From an uncultured Pelagibacteraceae bacterium (lineage in GTDB: Bacteria > Pseudomonadota > Alphaproteobacteria > Pelagibacterales > Pelagibacteraceae), in NCBI GenBank assembly GCA_902633885.1, contig CACPIK010000032.1, positions 1-6,622 of the forward strand: a stretch of 6,622 bases of DNA, in the 5' to 3' direction. The position numbers were made by a program, and so were the translations under genes. This document shows, piece by piece, positions 1 to 5,810 of the stretch. Under the pieces are notes generated by a model. That model worked only from the letters and a program-made list of their open reading frames with translations, was not told the origin of the DNA and did not search any database. The stretch's first letter is position 1. Each line of letters opens with the position of its first letter.

Positions 1-195
1 AAAAGAAAATTATCTGATAAAAATTACTTTTACTTAAGTAAGAATAAAAATCTAAAAGAGGCTGCAAAAAACTTATATAGCGTGTTAAGAAAAATAAAAA
101 AAAATAAATTTAAAAGTATCGCAATCGAAAAAATTCCAAATAAAGGATTGGGCGAAACAATTAATGATAGGTTAATAAGGGCATCAAAATTTTAA
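1..195 (+). CDS. tsaC: L-threonylcarbamoyladenylate synthase (Sua5/TsaC type), C-terminal fragment
   Basis: The frame is open from the window edge to a TAA at 193-195, giving the last 64 residues of a protein whose start lies upstream of the window. The end of this peptide reads GLGETINDRLIRASKF, which fits the conserved tail of the longer Sua5-type enzymes (GLGxAINDRLxRAA). The preceding segment, with LKEAAKNLYSVLRKIKK followed by IAIEKIP, matches the fold just before that tail. Such enzymes make threonylcarbamoyl-AMP from threonine, bicarbonate and ATP in the cytoplasm, for the t6A37 modification of ANN-decoding tRNAs. The catalytic YrdC domain is not in view, so the call rests on the C-terminal domain alone. 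The stop overlaps the next gene's start by one base (TAATG), so translational coupling to the ABC ATPase is likely. Confidence 0.72.
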   Translation, partial: KRKLSDKNYFYLSKNKNLKEAAKNLYSVLRKIKKNKFKSIAIEKIPNKGLGETINDRLIRASKF

Positions 196-929
196 TGGTA
201 GATCTAGTAAAAGTTACAAATTTAAAAAAAAGCTATGGATCCAAAGAAGCGGTAAAAGGAATATCATTTAGCATTAAAGAAAATGAAATTTTAGGACTAC
301 TTGGTCCTAATGGATCTGGAAAAACAACAACTATTGGGATGATACTTGGTTTATTAAAGCCATCACATGGAGAAATATTAATCGATGGCATAAATATCGA
401 AAAAAATAGAATAGAAATTCTTAAAAAAATAAATTTTATTTCTCCATATATAGAATTACCAAAAAAACTAAGTGTAAAACAAAATTTAGTAGTATATGGG
501 AAGCTATACTCTGTTAATAATTTAAAAGAAAGAATTGATTACCTTGTTGAAAAGTTAAGATTAGAAGATTTATTAGATAGTGTAACAGGCGAGTTGTCTT
601 CAGGACAAAAAAATAGAGTTAGTTTAGCTAAAGCATTAATAAATAAACCTGAAGTATTGCTTTTAGATGAACCTACCGCTTCTTTAGATCCTGAAATTGG
701 AGATTTTGTCAGAACATTTTTAGAAAATTATAAAAAAGAAAAAAAAATATCAATTTTGTTAGCTTCACACAATATGAATGAAGTCACTAGACTTTGTAAA
801 TCAATATTAATGATGAAGGATGGCATTATTATAGACAAAGGTGACCCAAACGAACTGATCAAAAAGCATGGAAGAAAAAACTTGGAAGAAGTTTTTTTAA
901 AACTTTCGAGAGGTAATAATGAATTTTAA
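195..929 (+). CDS. ABC-2 type exporter, ATP-binding subunit
   Basis: This 244-residue cytoplasmic ATPase drives transport by the permease encoded just downstream. It has an aromatic A-loop residue at Tyr14, Walker A GPNGSGKT at 37-44, the ABC signature LSSGQ at 134-138, Walker B LLLDEP at 155-160 with catalytic Glu159, the D-loop SLDP at 163-166 and the switch histidine His192 in LLASHNM. The length is normal for a stand-alone exporter nucleotide-binding domain of the CcmA/DRA/NatA class. The Q-loop is odd: the usual VPQ is ISP at 82-84, so the glutamine is replaced by proline (Pro84) in FISPYIELP. All other catalytic motifs are intact, so it is probably active. The ATG overlaps the upstream stop by one base and gives a standard N-terminus (LVKVTNLKKSYG). 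No good Shine-Dalgarno is seen, which suggests coupled translation. The substrate (drug, lipid, polysaccharide) cannot be told. Confidence 0.93.
   Translation: MVDLVKVTNLKKSYGSKEAVKGISFSIKENEILGLLGPNGSGKTTTIGMILGLLKPSHGEILIDGINIEKNRIEILKKINFISPYIELPKKLSVKQNLVVYGKLYSVNNLKERIDYLVEKLRLEDLLDSVTGELSSGQKNRVSLAKALINKPEVLLLDEPTASLDPEIGDFVRTFLENYKKEKKISILLASHNMNEVTRLCKSILMMKDGIIIDKGDPNELIKKHGRKNLEEVFLKLSRGNNEF
910..914 (+). promoter_or_regulatory. Ribosome binding site of the ABC permease
   Basis: GAGGT at 910-914, within GAGAGGT, lies four bases before the ATG at 919 and inside the 3' end of the ATPase gene. It is the clearest Shine-Dalgarno sequence in the window and supports 919 as the permease start, despite the 11-base overlap with the upstream gene. 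Confidence 0.6.
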
Positions 930-1710
930 TAGAATGTACGGCCTTTTCTTAAGGCATTTTTATTTAATTACTAGATCTTTTCCAAGAATATTAGATTTAA
1001 TTTATTGGCCTTCAATTCAAATTACTTTATGGGGATTTATATCAAACTTTTTTGCTGCTCATACTACATACTATAATAATGCAGTTGGTGTCATCCTAAC
1101 ATGTGCAATACTTTATGATTTTCTTTTTAGAACTAGCATTGGCTTTAATATGTTATTCTTAGAAGAAATTTGGAGTAGAAATTTTACAAATTTATTTATT
1201 GCTCCATTAAAAATTGGAGAAATAATATTTTGTTTAGTGTTTACTGCCCTAGTAAGAGCTTTAATTGGATTAATACCAGCAATACTTCTTACATCTCCTC
1301 TTTTTGGTATATCAATTTTAGATTTGGGTATGTATTTGTTTTTACTTTTTCTCAGCTTATATATATTTGGTATAACATTGGGTATATTGGTTTCTGCTGG
1401 TCTTTTAAGATTTGGGCCTTCGTTTGAAAATATTGCATGGTCTACAATGTTCCTGCTTGCACCTTTTGGCTGTATATATTATCCAATTGAAACTTTACCT
1501 GAATTTTTTCAAAAAATTGCTTACTCATTACCACTTGTTTATATATTTGAGGAAGCAAGGAACATACTAATAAATCAAACTGTAAATATAAAAAATATTT
1601 TAACAGCTATAAGTTTAAATATATTATACTTGTCTATTGCTGTATCTTTATTTTACTACTCTTTTTTTCAAGCTAGAAAAAAAGGTACTTTAATTAATAT
1701 TGGAGAATAA
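919..1710 (+). CDS. ABC-2 type transporter permease
   Basis: This 263-residue inner-membrane protein is the transmembrane partner of the preceding ATPase. About six hydrophobic segments can be seen, at roughly 26-45, 56-80, 101-124, 136-162, 171-189 and 229-250, which is the ABC-2 permease layout. The stretch EEIWSRNFTNLFIAPLKIGE (82-101) resembles the cytoplasmic loop that contacts the ATPase in this family (acidic start, then a conserved Pro and Glu before TM3). PIETLPEFFQKIAYSLPLVY (189-208) matches the typical ABC-2 segment before the last helix, where the complex takes the form LPxxxxxixxxlPlxy. There is no cleavable signal peptide. The gene overlaps the ATPase gene by 11 bases and has its own Shine-Dalgarno. 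Two copies of each subunit would be expected in the transporter. The substrate is unknown. The gene ends one base before the 3' end of a tRNA gene on the opposite strand. Confidence 0.9.
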   Translation: MNFNRMYGLFLRHFYLITRSFPRILDLIYWPSIQITLWGFISNFFAAHTTYYNNAVGVILTCAILYDFLFRTSIGFNMLFLEEIWSRNFTNLFIAPLKIGEIIFCLVFTALVRALIGLIPAILLTSPLFGISILDLGMYLFLLFLSLYIFGITLGILVSAGLLRFGPSFENIAWSTMFLLAPFGCIYYPIETLPEFFQKIAYSLPLVYIFEEARNILINQTVNIKNILTAISLNILYLSIAVSLFYYSFFQARKKGTLINIGE

Positions 1711-1711
1711 A

Positions 1712-1788
1712 TGGTGCGCCCGCAAGGAGTCGAACCCTGAACCTCCAGAGCCGAAATCTGGCGCTCTATCCAGTTGAGCTACGAACGC
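1712..1788 (-). tRNA. tRNA-Arg, anticodon UCG
   Basis: Read on the - strand this is a complete 77-base cloverleaf with an encoded CCA. The acceptor stem pairs GCGTTCG with CGGGCGC, with two G-U pairs at positions 4 and 5. The D arm is GCTC/GAGC with the loop AACTGGATA, the anticodon stem is CCAGA/TCTGG with the loop TTTCGGC, the variable loop is AGGTT, and the T arm is CAGGG/CCTTG (one G-U) with the loop TTCGACT. Positions 34-36 are TCG, which reads CGA and probably CGG arginine codons. A20 in the D loop and C35 are both known arginine identity elements and support the call. The discriminator base is A73. The gene lies between two + strand protein genes and points back into the permease gene, whose stop codon is one base past the CCA end. 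Confidence 0.95.
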
Positions 1789-1801
1789 ATATAGTATTAA
1801 T

Positions 1802-1807
1802 ATTATA
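1802..1807 (-). promoter_or_regulatory. Possible -10 element for the tRNA-Arg gene
   Basis: On the - strand, 1807 to 1802 reads TATAAT, an exact -10 consensus, 13 bases before the mature tRNA 5' end at 1788. Transcription would start around 1795, leaving a short leader for RNase P to remove. No good -35 hexamer stands at the expected distance, where the sequence is within the start of rluD. The region is so AT-rich that a chance match is plausible. Confidence 0.35.
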
Positions 1808-1811
1808 AAAT

Positions 1812-2777
1812 ATGAAAAATATCATTAGTTTAATAGTAAAAGATAAAGATAAAAATTTAAGAATAGACTCCTTTTTATCTAAAAAAAAAGAACTAAGCAG
1901 AACTAGAATTAAAAATTTAATTTTATTAAAAAACCTTAAAATAAATAATAAAATTATAATCAACCCATCAAAAAAAATAAACGAAGGTGATAAAATAATC
2001 TTTGAGATACCAGACCCAAAAAAAGCATCTTTAAAACCTTACAGCTATAAGTTAAATATTGTACATGAGGATGAAGATTTAATTGTGATTGATAAATCTT
2101 CAGGTATACCTATGCATCCAGGTGCAGGTAATTATGACAATACCTTAGTAAATGCTTTAATAAACTATGACGGAAAAAAGTTATCAAGTATAGGTGATGA
2201 AAATAGACCTGGAATAGTACATAGAATTGACAAAGATACCTCTGGCCTAGTTTTAATTGCAAAAAATAACATGTGTCATGAACATTTATCTAAGCAATTT
2301 TCTAATCATACTATTATAAGAATTTATCAAGCTTTAATATGGGGCAAGTTAAGACCTCAAAATGGAAAAATAGAAACATTAATTACAAGAAGTTCTAAAA
2401 ATAGACAAATGATGGAGGTAGGAATTAAAAAAGGTAAAAAAGCTATCACAAACTATAAGACAATAGAAGTTTTTGAAAATAATAAGACTCCAACATTTAG
2501 TTTAGTAGAATGTATTCTTGAAACCGGAAGAACTCATCAAATTAGAGTACATATGAGCTACAAAGGAAATAATATACTAGGTGATAAAAAATATAAAAAA
2601 CTAAAAGGTATAGATTTTAATTTAGAGAGGGCTATTTTAAATCTAAATAGACAATTTTTACATGCTAAAACTATTGGATTTGAACACCCTAGATCCGGTA
2701 AAAACTTAATATATTCATCAAAATTACCTCAGGAATTAGAAAATATTTTAAAAAAGCTAAGAAATACAAGCAAATAA
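1812..2777 (+). CDS. rluD: RluA-family 23S rRNA pseudouridine synthase, RluD-like
   Basis: This 321-residue enzyme converts uridines to pseudouridine in large-subunit rRNA. RluD acts on helix 69 (positions 1911, 1915 and 1917 in E. coli). Residues 1-65 or so form an S4-type RNA-binding domain (LRIDSFLSKK at 16-25, then KINNKIIINPSKKINEGDKI). The catalytic domain follows, with VHEDEDLIVIDKSSGIPMHP at 84-103 and the active-site block GIVHRIDKDTSGL at 134-146, where Asp140 is the expected nucleophile. TGRTHQIRVHM at 238-248 is the conserved second motif. HPGAGN at 102-107 favours the RluD subtype over RluC. The ATG at 1812 is the only practical start, because an in-frame TAA lies at 1806-1808. 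There is no Shine-Dalgarno, and only 23 bases separate it from the 5' end of the opposite-strand tRNA. rpoH follows after a 43-base gap, a pairing commonly seen in alphaproteobacteria. The specificity is inferred from motifs; the family is certain. Confidence 0.93.
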   Translation: MKNIISLIVKDKDKNLRIDSFLSKKKELSRTRIKNLILLKNLKINNKIIINPSKKINEGDKIIFEIPDPKKASLKPYSYKLNIVHEDEDLIVIDKSSGIPMHPGAGNYDNTLVNALINYDGKKLSSIGDENRPGIVHRIDKDTSGLVLIAKNNMCHEHLSKQFSNHTIIRIYQALIWGKLRPQNGKIETLITRSSKNRQMMEVGIKKGKKAITNYKTIEVFENNKTPTFSLVECILETGRTHQIRVHMSYKGNNILGDKKYKKLKGIDFNLERAILNLNRQFLHAKTIGFEHPRSGKNLIYSSKLPQELENILKKLRNTSK

Positions 2778-2798
2778 AAATATTGTAAAATTTTTATT
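2773..2798 (+). other. AT-only inverted repeat between rluD and rpoH, possible weak terminator
   Basis: AATAAAAAT (2773-2781) and ATTTTTATT (2790-2798) are perfect 9-base reverse complements around an 8-base loop, and they cover the rluD stop codon. The stem has no G-C pairs and would be weak. It could attenuate read-through into rpoH or protect an mRNA end, but such repeats also arise by chance in DNA this AT-rich. Confidence 0.25.
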
Positions 2799-2820
2799 CT
2801 TTATTAAATAAATACCTCCA

Positions 2821-3711
2821 ATGAATACAACAACTTATAATTTACCAACTTTATCTAACGAAGGAGGCTTGTCTTTATATTTGGCCCAAATAAAAAAATT
2901 TCCTATGTTAGATGCAGAAGAAGAATACATGTTAGCTAAAAACTGGCAAACAACTGGAAATGTAAAATCTGCCGAAAAACTTGTTACAAGTCATTTAAGA
3001 TTAGTAGCCAAAATAGCTATGGGTTATAAAGGATATGGCCTTCCTCTAAATGAAATGATTTCAGAAGGTAATGTAGGATTAATGCAAGCTGTAAAAAAAT
3101 TTGAACCTGAAAAAGGTTTTAGGTTAGCCACTTATGCTATGTGGTGGATTAAAGCTTCTATTCAAGAATATATACTAAGATCTTGGAGCCTAGTAAAAAT
3201 TGGGACAACTACTGCTCAAAAAAAATTATTTTTTAATTTAAAAAAACTTAAAAATCAAATTGCACCAAGATCAGAAGGTGATTTGAAGGACGAGCATGTA
3301 AAAGATATTGCCAACAGACTTAATGTTAGCGAAGAAGAAGTTGTTTCCATGAACAGAAGACTTGCTGGAAAAGAACAATCATTAAATGCCCCTATAGGAG
3401 AGGATGGCGATGAATGGCAAGATTGGGTAGTTGATAAAGAAATGGATCACGAACTAAAATTTGCTCAAAATGAAGAAATGGAACAAAGAAAAGATTTATT
3501 AACAGACTCGATTAAAATCTTAAATGATAGAGAGAAAAAGATATTATATTCAAGAAGATTAACTGATAATCCAATTACCCTTGATGAATTAAGCAAAAAA
3601 TTTAAGATTAGTAGAGAAAGAATAAGACAAATAGAAAATAAAGCTTTTGAAAAATTACAAAAACATATGCTAAATTCAGCAAAATCAAAAAATTTGCTTC
3701 CAGCAAATTAA
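2821..3711 (+). CDS. rpoH: RNA polymerase sigma-32 (heat-shock) factor
   Basis: This 296-residue sigma factor directs RNA polymerase to heat-shock promoters. Region 1.2 is at about 15-45 ([20 protein letters not shown]). Region 2 covers about 50-120, with [20 protein letters not shown] for core binding and [20 protein letters not shown] for -10 recognition and melting. The RpoH box QKKLFFNL at 133-140 separates sigma-32 from other sigma-70 family members. Region 4 at about 225-283 ends in the helix-turn-helix [20 protein letters not shown], which recognises the -35 element. The length is typical for alphaproteobacteria. The ATG at 2821 gives the usual short N-terminus, but no Shine-Dalgarno precedes it; the bases just upstream are CCTCC, the opposite of a Shine-Dalgarno. 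The stop overlaps the convergent purA stop by four bases, and the last codons carry a probable terminator hairpin. Confidence 0.97.
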   Translation: MNTTTYNLPTLSNEGGLSLYLAQIKKFPMLDAEEEYMLAKNWQTTGNVKSAEKLVTSHLRLVAKIAMGYKGYGLPLNEMISEGNVGLMQAVKKFEPEKGFRLATYAMWWIKASIQEYILRSWSLVKIGTTTAQKKLFFNLKKLKNQIAPRSEGDLKDEHVKDIANRLNVSEEEVVSMNRRLAGKEQSLNAPIGEDGDEWQDWVVDKEMDHELKFAQNEEMEQRKDLLTDSIKILNDREKKILYSRRLTDNPITLDELSKKFKISRERIRQIENKAFEKLQKHMLNSAKSKNLLPAN

Positions 3712-3716
3712 TTTTT
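3691..3716. terminator. Bidirectional terminator hairpin at the rpoH/purA convergence
   Basis: AATTTGCT (3691-3698) and AGCAAATT (3702-3709) form a perfect 8-bp stem with a TCC loop. On the + strand it is followed by AATTTTT (3710-3716), giving a U-tract for the rpoH transcript. On the - strand it is followed by TTTTGATTTT (complement of 3690-3681), giving a U-tract for the purA transcript. The stem lies in the last six codons and stop of rpoH and overlaps the purA stop. The stem has only two G-C pairs, so its strength is uncertain, but the symmetrical A/T flanks fit a two-way intrinsic terminator. Confidence 0.6.
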
Positions 3717-5000
3717 AAAAGGATCTTCAACTAATATTGTATCATTTCTTTCTGGACTAGTTGATATGCTTGAAATTTTTGATTCTATAAATTTTTCTAA
3801 ATCTTTAATATAAATTTTTGCGTTTTCTGGTAGGTCGTTAAAATTTTTTATTCCTGCTGTTGATGTTTTCCAACCTTTATAAGTTTTATATATTGGTATT
3901 ACTTTAACTTGTTCGTCAAAAGATGCAGGCAAATAATCAATTTTTTTTCCGTCTATTTCATATGCCACACACATTTTTATTTCTTCTAATTTATCTAAAA
4001 CATCAAGTTTGGTTAAAGCAATTCCGTTAATTCCAGATATTTTGATTGTTTGTCTTACTAAAACACCATCAAACCATCCACATCTTCTTTTTCTACTCGT
4101 TACTGTTCCAAATTCTTTTCCTGTTTTTCCTAAAAATTCACCAATATCATCTTTTAATTCTGTTGGGAAAGGTCCTTCTCCAACTCTAGTTGTGTATGCT
4201 TTAGTTATACCTAAAACATAATTTATTGAATTTGGTCCACAGCCTGTTCCGGTTGCGGCAGATGAGGCAACGGTATTTGAAGAAGTTACAAATGGATATG
4301 TTCCATGATCAACATCTAATAATATTCCTTGCGCACCTTCAAATAAAATTTTTTTTTTATATTTTTTGAATTCTTCAATTTTTTTCCATACAGGTTGAGA
4401 AAATTTGAGTATTTTTGGTGCGATTTTTAGCAGTTCTTTCTTTAAATTTTCTTTTTCAAAAATATTTTTTCCTAAACCTTTTCTAATTGTATTGTGATGG
4501 ACTAAAACATTGTCTAATCTCTTATCAAGGTTTTTCTCTGAAGCTAAATCTATAACTCTTATTGATCTTCTTCCAACTTTATCTTCGTACGCTGGTCCAA
4601 TACCTCTTCTGGTAGTTCCAATTTTTGAATCCCCAGCTATGTCTTCGCGTATTTCGTCCATCTCTGCATGAAAGGGTAAAATTAAAGTTGCCGCCTCAGA
4701 TATCATTAAATTATTTTCGTTAACCTCAACTCCTTTTGACTTTATCTCATCTATTTCTTCAAGAAGAGCCCAGGGATTAATCACTACTCCATTTCCTATT
4801 ACAGAAATTTTATTTTTTCTAACAATTCCTGAAGGTAATAGTCTTAGCTTATATGTAATTCCATCAATGACTAATGTATGTCCGGCATTGTGTCCTCCTT
4901 GAAATCTAATAACAACATCAGCTTCACTAGAGAGCCAATCTACTATCTTTCCTTTTCCTTCGTCTCCCCACTGAGATCCTACTACTACAACATTTGTCAT
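3708..5000 (-). CDS. purA: Adenylosuccinate synthetase
   Basis: This 430-residue cytoplasmic enzyme joins IMP and aspartate with GTP hydrolysis to give adenylosuccinate, the first committed step from IMP to AMP. The family signature [16 protein letters not shown] is at 8-23, with the catalytic Asp13 and the P-loop. [11 protein letters not shown] at 33-43 contains the catalytic His41. The IMP-binding region [14 protein letters not shown] is at 128-141, and [20 protein letters not shown] at 220-239 is the second signature. [12 protein letters not shown] (271-282) and [14 protein letters not shown] (298-311) follow, the latter near the aspartate- and GTP-binding loops. The length is the family norm and no key residue is missing. 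The ATG at 5000 overlaps the thiD stop in an ATGA arrangement without a Shine-Dalgarno, so translation is probably coupled to thiD. Its 3' end meets rpoH tail to tail. Confidence 0.98.
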   Translation of the reverse strand: MTNVVVVGSQWGDEGKGKIVDWLSSEADVVIRFQGGHNAGHTLVIDGITYKLRLLPSGIVRKNKISVIGNGVVINPWALLEEIDEIKSKGVEVNENNLMISEAATLILPFHAEMDEIREDIAGDSKIGTTRRGIGPAYEDKVGRRSIRVIDLASEKNLDKRLDNVLVHHNTIRKGLGKNIFEKENLKKELLKIAPKILKFSQPVWKKIEEFKKYKKKILFEGAQGILLDVDHGTYPFVTSSNTVASSAATGTGCGPNSINYVLGITKAYTTRVGEGPFPTELKDDIGEFLGKTGKEFGTVTSRKRRCGWFDGVLVRQTIKISGINGIALTKLDVLDKLEEIKMCVAYEIDGKKIDYLPASFDEQVKVIPIYKTYKGWKTSTAGIKNFNDLPENAKIYIKDLEKFIESKISSISTSPERNDTILVEDPFKN

Positions 5001-5809
5001 CTAAGTTTTTTTTTTATAATAAATGTATTTAAATGGTTAATTGGTCCATGACCATTACCAAAGTTTGGTCCTGAACGTATAGCATGGTTAACATAGTTAA
5101 TTGCCATTTCACAAGATTTCTTTAAGGTTTTTCCACATGAATAAAATGTAGCAATTGCACTTGATAACGTGCATCCAGTTCCATGTGTATTTTTAGTATT
5201 AATTTTTTTGCTATTAAATTCGACTATTTCATTTTTATTCACAAAGATATCTGTTAAAAATTTGGATGACATATGCCCTCCTTTTATAAGGATATTTTTG
5301 GCACCAAGATTTAATAATTTATTTGCAGCAAATATCATATCTTCTTTAGATAATATTTTTGTATTTGTTAGTATTTCAGCTTCTGGAATATTTGGAGTAA
5401 TTAATGAAACATTTCTTATTAATTTATTTTTTAATATCATTATTGATTTTTCATCAATTAGTTTAGCACCACCTTTTGCAACCATAACTGGATCTAAAAT
5501 TATTTTTTTAATTTTAATTTTTTTTAAAGACTTTATTACTGAATTAATTACTGGTGGAGAATGAAGCATTCCGATTTTAACTGTATCTGGCTTTATATCT
5601 TTACTAGTAAATTCAATTTGTCTTGATATCTCTTTTCCAGGAATGGAAATTATAGATAAAACTCCAGTTGTATTTTGCGATGTAACAGCCGTAATTGCTG
5701 TCATAGCATAAGATCCTAGAGAAGTTACAGTTTTAATATCAGCTTGTATTCCAGCTCCTCCAGAGGAGTCTGAGCCAGCAATAATCAAAATTTTAGATTT
5801 TATTTTCAA
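4997..5809 (-). CDS. thiD: Hydroxymethylpyrimidine / phosphomethylpyrimidine kinase
   Basis: This 270-residue ribokinase-fold enzyme phosphorylates 4-amino-5-hydroxymethyl-2-methylpyrimidine (HMP) to HMP-P and then HMP-PP, the pyrimidine half of thiamin. Visible motifs are [17 protein letters not shown] at 11-27 (substrate site), the QNTTGV loop at 45-50, [10 protein letters not shown] at 105-114, [12 protein letters not shown] at 136-147, ILIKGGH at 173-179 and the catalytic anion hole [12 protein letters not shown] at 209-220. The length is typical. The start is a TTG at 5807-5809, one base after the glmM stop; a stop lies in frame at 5816-5818 and no ATG or GTG is suitably placed. This start gives an N-terminus the same length as other ThiD proteins. 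No Shine-Dalgarno is seen, so translation by reinitiation after glmM is likely. The 3' end contains a run of ten A residues on the coding strand (5006-5015) and overlaps purA by four bases. Confidence 0.95.
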   Translation of the reverse strand: MKIKSKILIIAGSDSSGGAGIQADIKTVTSLGSYAMTAITAVTSQNTTGVLSIISIPGKEISRQIEFTSKDIKPDTVKIGMLHSPPVINSVIKSLKKIKIKKIILDPVMVAKGGAKLIDEKSIMILKNKLIRNVSLITPNIPEAEILTNTKILSKEDMIFAANKLLNLGAKNILIKGGHMSSKFLTDIFVNKNEIVEFNSKKINTKNTHGTGCTLSSAIATFYSCGKTLKKSCEMAINYVNHAIRSGPNFGNGHGPINHLNTFIIKKKLR

Positions 5810-5810
5810 A

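Noticed and set aside
1766..1963. Open frame on the - strand across the tRNA and the rluD start
   Set aside because: It is a low-complexity shadow of rluD, runs through the tRNA sequence and resembles no family I know.
2863..2871. GGAGG followed by an in-frame TTG as an alternative rpoH start
   Set aside because: Only one base separates GGAGG from the TTG, too short for initiation, and the shorter protein would lose conserved N-terminal residues of RpoH.
5006..5015. Run of ten A residues (coding strand) near the end of thiD, considered as a slippage site producing a ThiD-PurA fusion
   Set aside because: Adding one A brings a TAG into frame immediately before the purA ATG, and removing one A leads to a frame other than purA. 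Neither joins the two proteins.
5169..5564. Long open frame (131 codons) on the + strand opposite thiD
   Set aside because: The - strand frame has every ThiD motif. The opposite frame is phenylalanine/isoleucine-rich, the pattern expected from complementing lysine- and asparagine-rich codons.
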